A stretch of DNA of 23,712 nucleotides, taken from the NCBI GenBank assembly GCA_964569055.1, contig CAZMSZ010000080.1:1-23712 (forward strand), given 5' to 3'. Made by a program: the position numbers and the translations under genes. Under the pieces are notes generated by a model that saw only the letters and a list, made by a program, of their open reading frames with translations, did not search any database and was not told the DNA's origin. This DNA comes from JAWLGW01 sp964569055 (GTDB taxonomy: Bacteria > Planctomycetota > J058). Of this stretch, positions 22,106 to 23,712 are shown in pieces (position 1 is the stretch's first letter; every line of letters starts with the position of its first letter).

Positions 22106-23712
22106 GCCGCAGGAGCGAGCGTCGATCGTGGGGGGAGCTGCGGCGGATCTGGGTCACGCCCGTGCTCGGGCTGGCGGTGGCGACGGCGCTGCTGCTCCTC
22201 GGCACGTTCCTGATCGACTGGCTCCGCCACCCCGGCGTCGCGGGCGCCGACTCACGCCTGGGCCCCGTGGCCCTGTTGTTCAACTACGACCTCGAGACGC
22301 TGCAGAACGCGCTCGGCAACCTGGCCCAGACGGTGACCGCGGTGGTCGGCATCGTGCTGACCGTCGTCGCGATCGTGGTCCAGCTCGCCGCGACCCGCTA
22401 CACCCCGCGGGTGACCGAGCTGTTCCTCAAGGAGCGCACCAACTTCGTGGTGCTCGGCTTCTTCGTGATCACCTGCGTGTCGTCGATCTGGGTGAGCCTC
22501 TCGGTCGGCAACGGCTTCCTGCCCAAGACCGCGGTGATGGTCTCGGTGTTCGCGGTCTCGCTCAGCCTGCTGCTGATGGTCCCCTACTTCGTGTGGGTGT
22601 TCGACTTCCTCGACCCCGAGAAGGTGGTGGCGCGGATCCAGGAGCAGGCGCTCGAGGCCGCCTCCAGCCCGGGCCGCGACGTGGAGCGCGCGCAGGAGCA
22701 GGTGCTCGAGGCGGTGGAGGTGCTGGCCGACGTGGCGGTCGCGGCGGTCAGCGCGCAGGACAAGCTGATCAGCGCCCGGGCGGTCGACGCCCTGCGCGTC
22801 CTCATGGTGCGCTACACCGAGACCAAGGGCGCGCTCCCGCCCGGCTGGCACCAGCCCTGCGCGCAGGTGCGCGAGAACCCCGACTTCGTGGCCATGCACG
22901 CCGACGCGCTCGACGACCTGATCCGCGACCGGCTGTGGCTGGAGTGGAAGGTGCTCCGCCAGTACCAGGCGATCTACAACGAGGCGCTCGACGACAACCC
23001 CGACATGAACTACCTGCTGGCGATCGACACCCGCTACCTGGGCGAGGCGGCGCTGACGCAGGGGGACGAGGCCTCGATCCGGCTGGTGGTGAAGTTCTTC
23101 AACACCTACATGCGCGCCACCCTCAACAAGAAGCAGGTGCGCACGGCCTACAACGTCATGAACCAGTACCGGCAGCTGGTCGAGGCGGTGATCCGGGCCG
23201 AGCGCCACGGGCTGGTGACCGAGATCGCCGGCTACTTCCGCTACTACGGCTCGATCGCCAACGGCATGGGCCTGGGCTTCGTGACCGAGACGATCAGCTA
23301 CGACGTGGCGAGCCTGTGCGAGCTGGCCCACAAGGCCGCCTCCCCTGCCCACGACTCGCTCCTGGCCGCCCTGCTCGAGCTCGACCGCGAGGCGGAGGAC
23401 GAGGCGCAGGAGGCCACCCTGCGCGGCGTCCGCAAGGCGCAGCTCCGCCTGGCCAGCTACTACCTGCTCCAGGGTGACGGCGAGCGCGCCCGCCAGATCC
23501 AGCGCGACATGGAGCACGAGCGGCCCGAGCGCCTGCTGTCGATCAAGAACGAGCTGCTCCGGATCAAGTCGAAGGACTTCTGGGAGGTGATCGACCGCGG
23601 CGCCAACTTCGACTACATGACCGACGACCGCAAGGAGCAGCTGACCACGTTCTTCTCCTGGTTCCCCTGGAGCGAGCGCAACGTCCGCGCCGACACCGGC
23701 CCCCTCGGCCCC
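22102..23712 (+). CDS. DUF2254-like integral membrane protein (partial, 3' end outside)
   Basis: This frame is open from GTG 22102 to the window edge (537 codons, no stop). It overlaps the upstream stop (GTGA). GGAGGGGGG just upstream is the ribosome-binding site. Four membrane helices fall in the first ~170 residues: 'VLGLAVATALLLLGTFLI', 'VVGIVLTVVAIVVQLAATRY', 'VVLGFFVITCVSSIWVSL' and 'MVSVFAVSLSLLLMVPYFVW'. The phrase 'VQLAATRYTPRVTELFLKER' closely follows the DUF2254 pattern (QLAS-x-x-SPR). A large helical cytoplasmic domain follows. DUF2254 has no established biochemical role. Coupling to the PQQ/HEAT protein suggests a membrane anchor or partner. Confidence 0.7.
   Translation, partial: MSRRSERRSWGELRRIWVTPVLGLAVATALLLLGTFLIDWLRHPGVAGADSRLGPVALLFNYDLETLQNALGNLAQTVTAVVGIVLTVVAIVVQLAATRYTPRVTELFLKERTNFVVLGFFVITCVSSIWVSLSVGNGFLPKTAVMVSVFAVSLSLLLMVPYFVWVFDFLDPEKVVARIQEQALEAASSPGRDVERAQEQVLEAVEVLADVAVAAVSAQDKLISARAVDALRVLMVRYTETKGALPPGWHQPCAQVRENPDFVAMHADALDDLIRDRLWLEWKVLRQYQAIYNEALDDNPDMNYLLAIDTRYLGEAALTQGDEASIRLVVKFFNTYMRATLNKKQVRTAYNVMNQYRQLVEAVIRAERHGLVTEIAGYFRYYGSIANGMGLGFVTETISYDVASLCELAHKAASPAHDSLLAALLELDREAEDEAQEATLRGVRKAQLRLASYYLLQGDGERARQIQRDMEHERPERLLSIKNELLRIKSKDFWEVIDRGANFDYMTDDRKEQLTTFFSWFPWSERNVRADTGPLGP

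Noticed and set aside
1..23712. tRNA, rRNA, insertion sequences or prophage genes
   Set aside because: I found no cloverleaf, rRNA-like block, transposase or integrase motif on either strand by eye.

Overview
This is a very GC-rich (roughly 70% or more) draft-assembly window from a Gram-negative-type bacterium. A pseudopilin-like protein, an MCE/MlaD protein with a companion outer-membrane-type lipoprotein, and several Sec signal peptides indicate a two-membrane envelope. The Planctomycetota/Myxococcota flavour comes from the HEAT-repeat proteins, a PQQ-propeller/HEAT fusion, zinc-ribbon and prokaryotic RING-like proteins, a DksA/TraR-type zinc finger, an ECF sigma/anti-sigma pair and a PilZ protein. 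I cannot choose between those phyla from the sequence alone. A 100-N gap with identical 55-bp flanks shows it is a scaffolded short-read assembly, probably a MAG.

Layout. 1-347: intergenic, with a possible leftward gene leaving the window. 348-7815 (+): a tightly coupled three-gene operon with ATGA and GTGA overlaps. It encodes a giant GspK-like minor pseudopilin (1688 aa), a secreted protein of unknown function, and a TolB-like beta-propeller protein. The propeller gene has a well-supported GTG start, then a signal peptide, then an in-frame TGA, followed by a SECIS-like hairpin. 7871-9444 (+): MlaD-like substrate-binding protein and PqiC/YmbA-like lipoprotein. 9464-10532 (+): RING-like membrane protein and a small hypothetical. 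10609-10842 (-): a small hypothetical. 10888-11253: an array of degenerate ~103-bp repeats.

15235 down to 11273 (-): ECF sigma factor, ZAS anti-sigma factor, membrane HEAT protein, NadR/AAA_28-like P-loop protein (interrupted by the gap) and a divergent PRPP synthetase. 15542-17023 (+): PTS EIIA (PtsN type) and PilZ protein. 17131-18290 (+): DksA/TraR zinc-finger protein, double zinc-ribbon protein and a small hypothetical. 18356-23712 (+): PQQ/HEAT protein translationally coupled to a DUF2254-like membrane protein that runs off the right end.

The most interesting signal is the TGA at 6400-6402. A strong Shine-Dalgarno, an overlapping GTG start, a signal peptide and an uninterrupted downstream frame all say the gene begins at 6319. 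A 9-bp-class stem with a GGU apical loop, 20 nt after the TGA, fits the usual geometry of bacterial SECIS elements. This is either a selenoprotein with Sec at the signal-peptide/mature junction, or a single-base error or nonsense mutation. A second genome-wide hint is a TANNNT -10 box sitting 5-7 nt before several start codons, which suggests leaderless transcripts.
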